Assembly: GCA_008360975.2 (NCBI GenBank)
Contig: CM039182.1
Coordinates: 106,444,443 to 106,508,442 of the forward strand
Source of the DNA: Lichenostomus cassidix
Lineage: Eukaryota; Chordata; Aves; Passeriformes; Meliphagidae
Reading direction: 5' to 3'
DNA: 64,000 nt
Part shown: in pieces, positions 63,338 through 64,000 of the stretch
Layout of the letters: each line of letters opens with the position of its first letter
Numbering within the stretch: the stretch's first letter is position 1
Made by a program: the position numbers and the translations under genes
The notes under the pieces: generated by a model
Told to the model about the DNA's origin: nothing
The model's input: the letters and a program-made list of their open reading frames with translations, nothing else
The model's database searches: none

Positions 63338-64000
63338 CTGCAAACATGGAAAGGATCAGAGCTTAGAGTGCAGTGACAGTCCAGCTCAGCCCACTCATAT
63401 GGCAACAGCAGCAAGGATGGTGGGGTGTGCTCATAACCAAGCCACATCTGGTACTATAAAGTCCCTTTTGAACCTCTTGATCAATACTCCTAATTTAGGA
63501 ACAAGCTGGGCTAATTACTGCAATACGTGCTGCGGAAGATTACCTGTCAGCACGCAGCAGGTCTTCCTACAAAAATAAACAGCTCAAGTCACACCTCTTA
63601 ATAAATCAAAAAGGGTTCACACAGAGGGGCTGATAGTCCTGGTAGGGGTGTCCAGGTACTTTTCTCTACCAAACACATTTTCCCCCACAGCAGCACTGGC
63701 ACTGGTTGAGTTGCACTGTCATTCTCTGGAGTGCACTGGCACAATCACAGTAACAGGTGCTGGATCTACTCTCACCACTGTGACTTGGAGCAGCCCTTGT
63801 CCCCCAGTGGTGGTAGGGGATGAACTCAGGGCTCCTAAACAGTTGACATCAGTGGGTTTGAGCAGGGTGTAGTGACAGACAAAATCATCCCTCCAAAAAG
63901 GTCCTACTCCTGTCTGTCTACAGAGAGAGGATGGAAGTGGATGTACTGGTCTGAATGCACATACAGGTGTCTGTGGCAGAGATGCCTGCCACCTGAGCTA
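63338..64000 (-). other. CHST9: CHST9 intron (partial)
   Basis: This is sequence upstream of the last CHST9 exon, starting at the TTTGCAG acceptor and running off the window. I recognised no other exon or repeat in it. Confidence 0.7.

Noticed and set aside
63338..63343. Apparent start M-Q of the CHST9 frame
   Set aside because: It is again TTG-CAG of a splice acceptor. CHST9 needs upstream exons for its membrane anchor.
1..64000. CRISPR arrays, bacterial operons, tRNA or rRNA genes
   Set aside because: None was seen. The window is vertebrate nuclear DNA with interspersed LINEs and spliced genes.

Overview
The window is from a bird nuclear chromosome. The evidence is an AT-rich gene-poor background, several CR1 LINE 3' ends (some ending in the typical ATTCTATG-type tail), a fragment of an LTR family common in songbirds and relatives, and two vertebrate genes in the order known from human 18q11.2: AQP4 and CHST9, both on the minus strand. 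I cannot assign the species. A neoavian, possibly passerine, is my best guess from the LTR.

Layout, left to right. Positions 1-38.4 kb hold no exon I can recognise, only CR1 pieces (4.05-4.28, 4.68-5.18, 17.23-17.69 kb), microsatellites, an internally deleted LTR (33.91-34.16 kb), a possible second LTR-like stretch (24.6-25.2 kb) and unique AT-rich sequence. AQP4 (aquaporin-4) runs from 46.7 down to 38.77 kb in five coding exons with canonical splice sites and encodes 323 residues, the same length as human M1 AQP4. Its first exon lies in a CpG island at 46.4-47.0 kb, next to a CR1 copy at 47.13-47.6 kb. From 47.6 to 61.8 kb there is no recognisable gene. This stretch holds an old CR1-like element, a 295-bp (CCCTT)n tract and unique sequence. 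The last coding exon of CHST9 (a GalNAc-4-O-sulfotransferase) lies at 62.24-63.34 kb, and its 5' exons are outside the window.

The most interesting observations concern AQP4. (1) Its stop codon sits in the readthrough context UGA-CUA-G and is followed by 28 open codons and then UAG. This predicts a 29-residue extension, the same length as mammalian AQP4ex. (2) The M1 exon and the M23 start are both kept at exact spacing, with palmitoylation-type cysteines 13 and 17 plus an extra cysteine 19. (3) A second candidate first exon 120 bp upstream (46814-46887) ends in a good splice donor in the same phase and would give a new in-frame N-terminus. The two genes are neighbours but not functionally linked: AQP4 is a membrane water channel and CHST9 a Golgi sulfotransferase. 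I found no wholly new multi-gene system.
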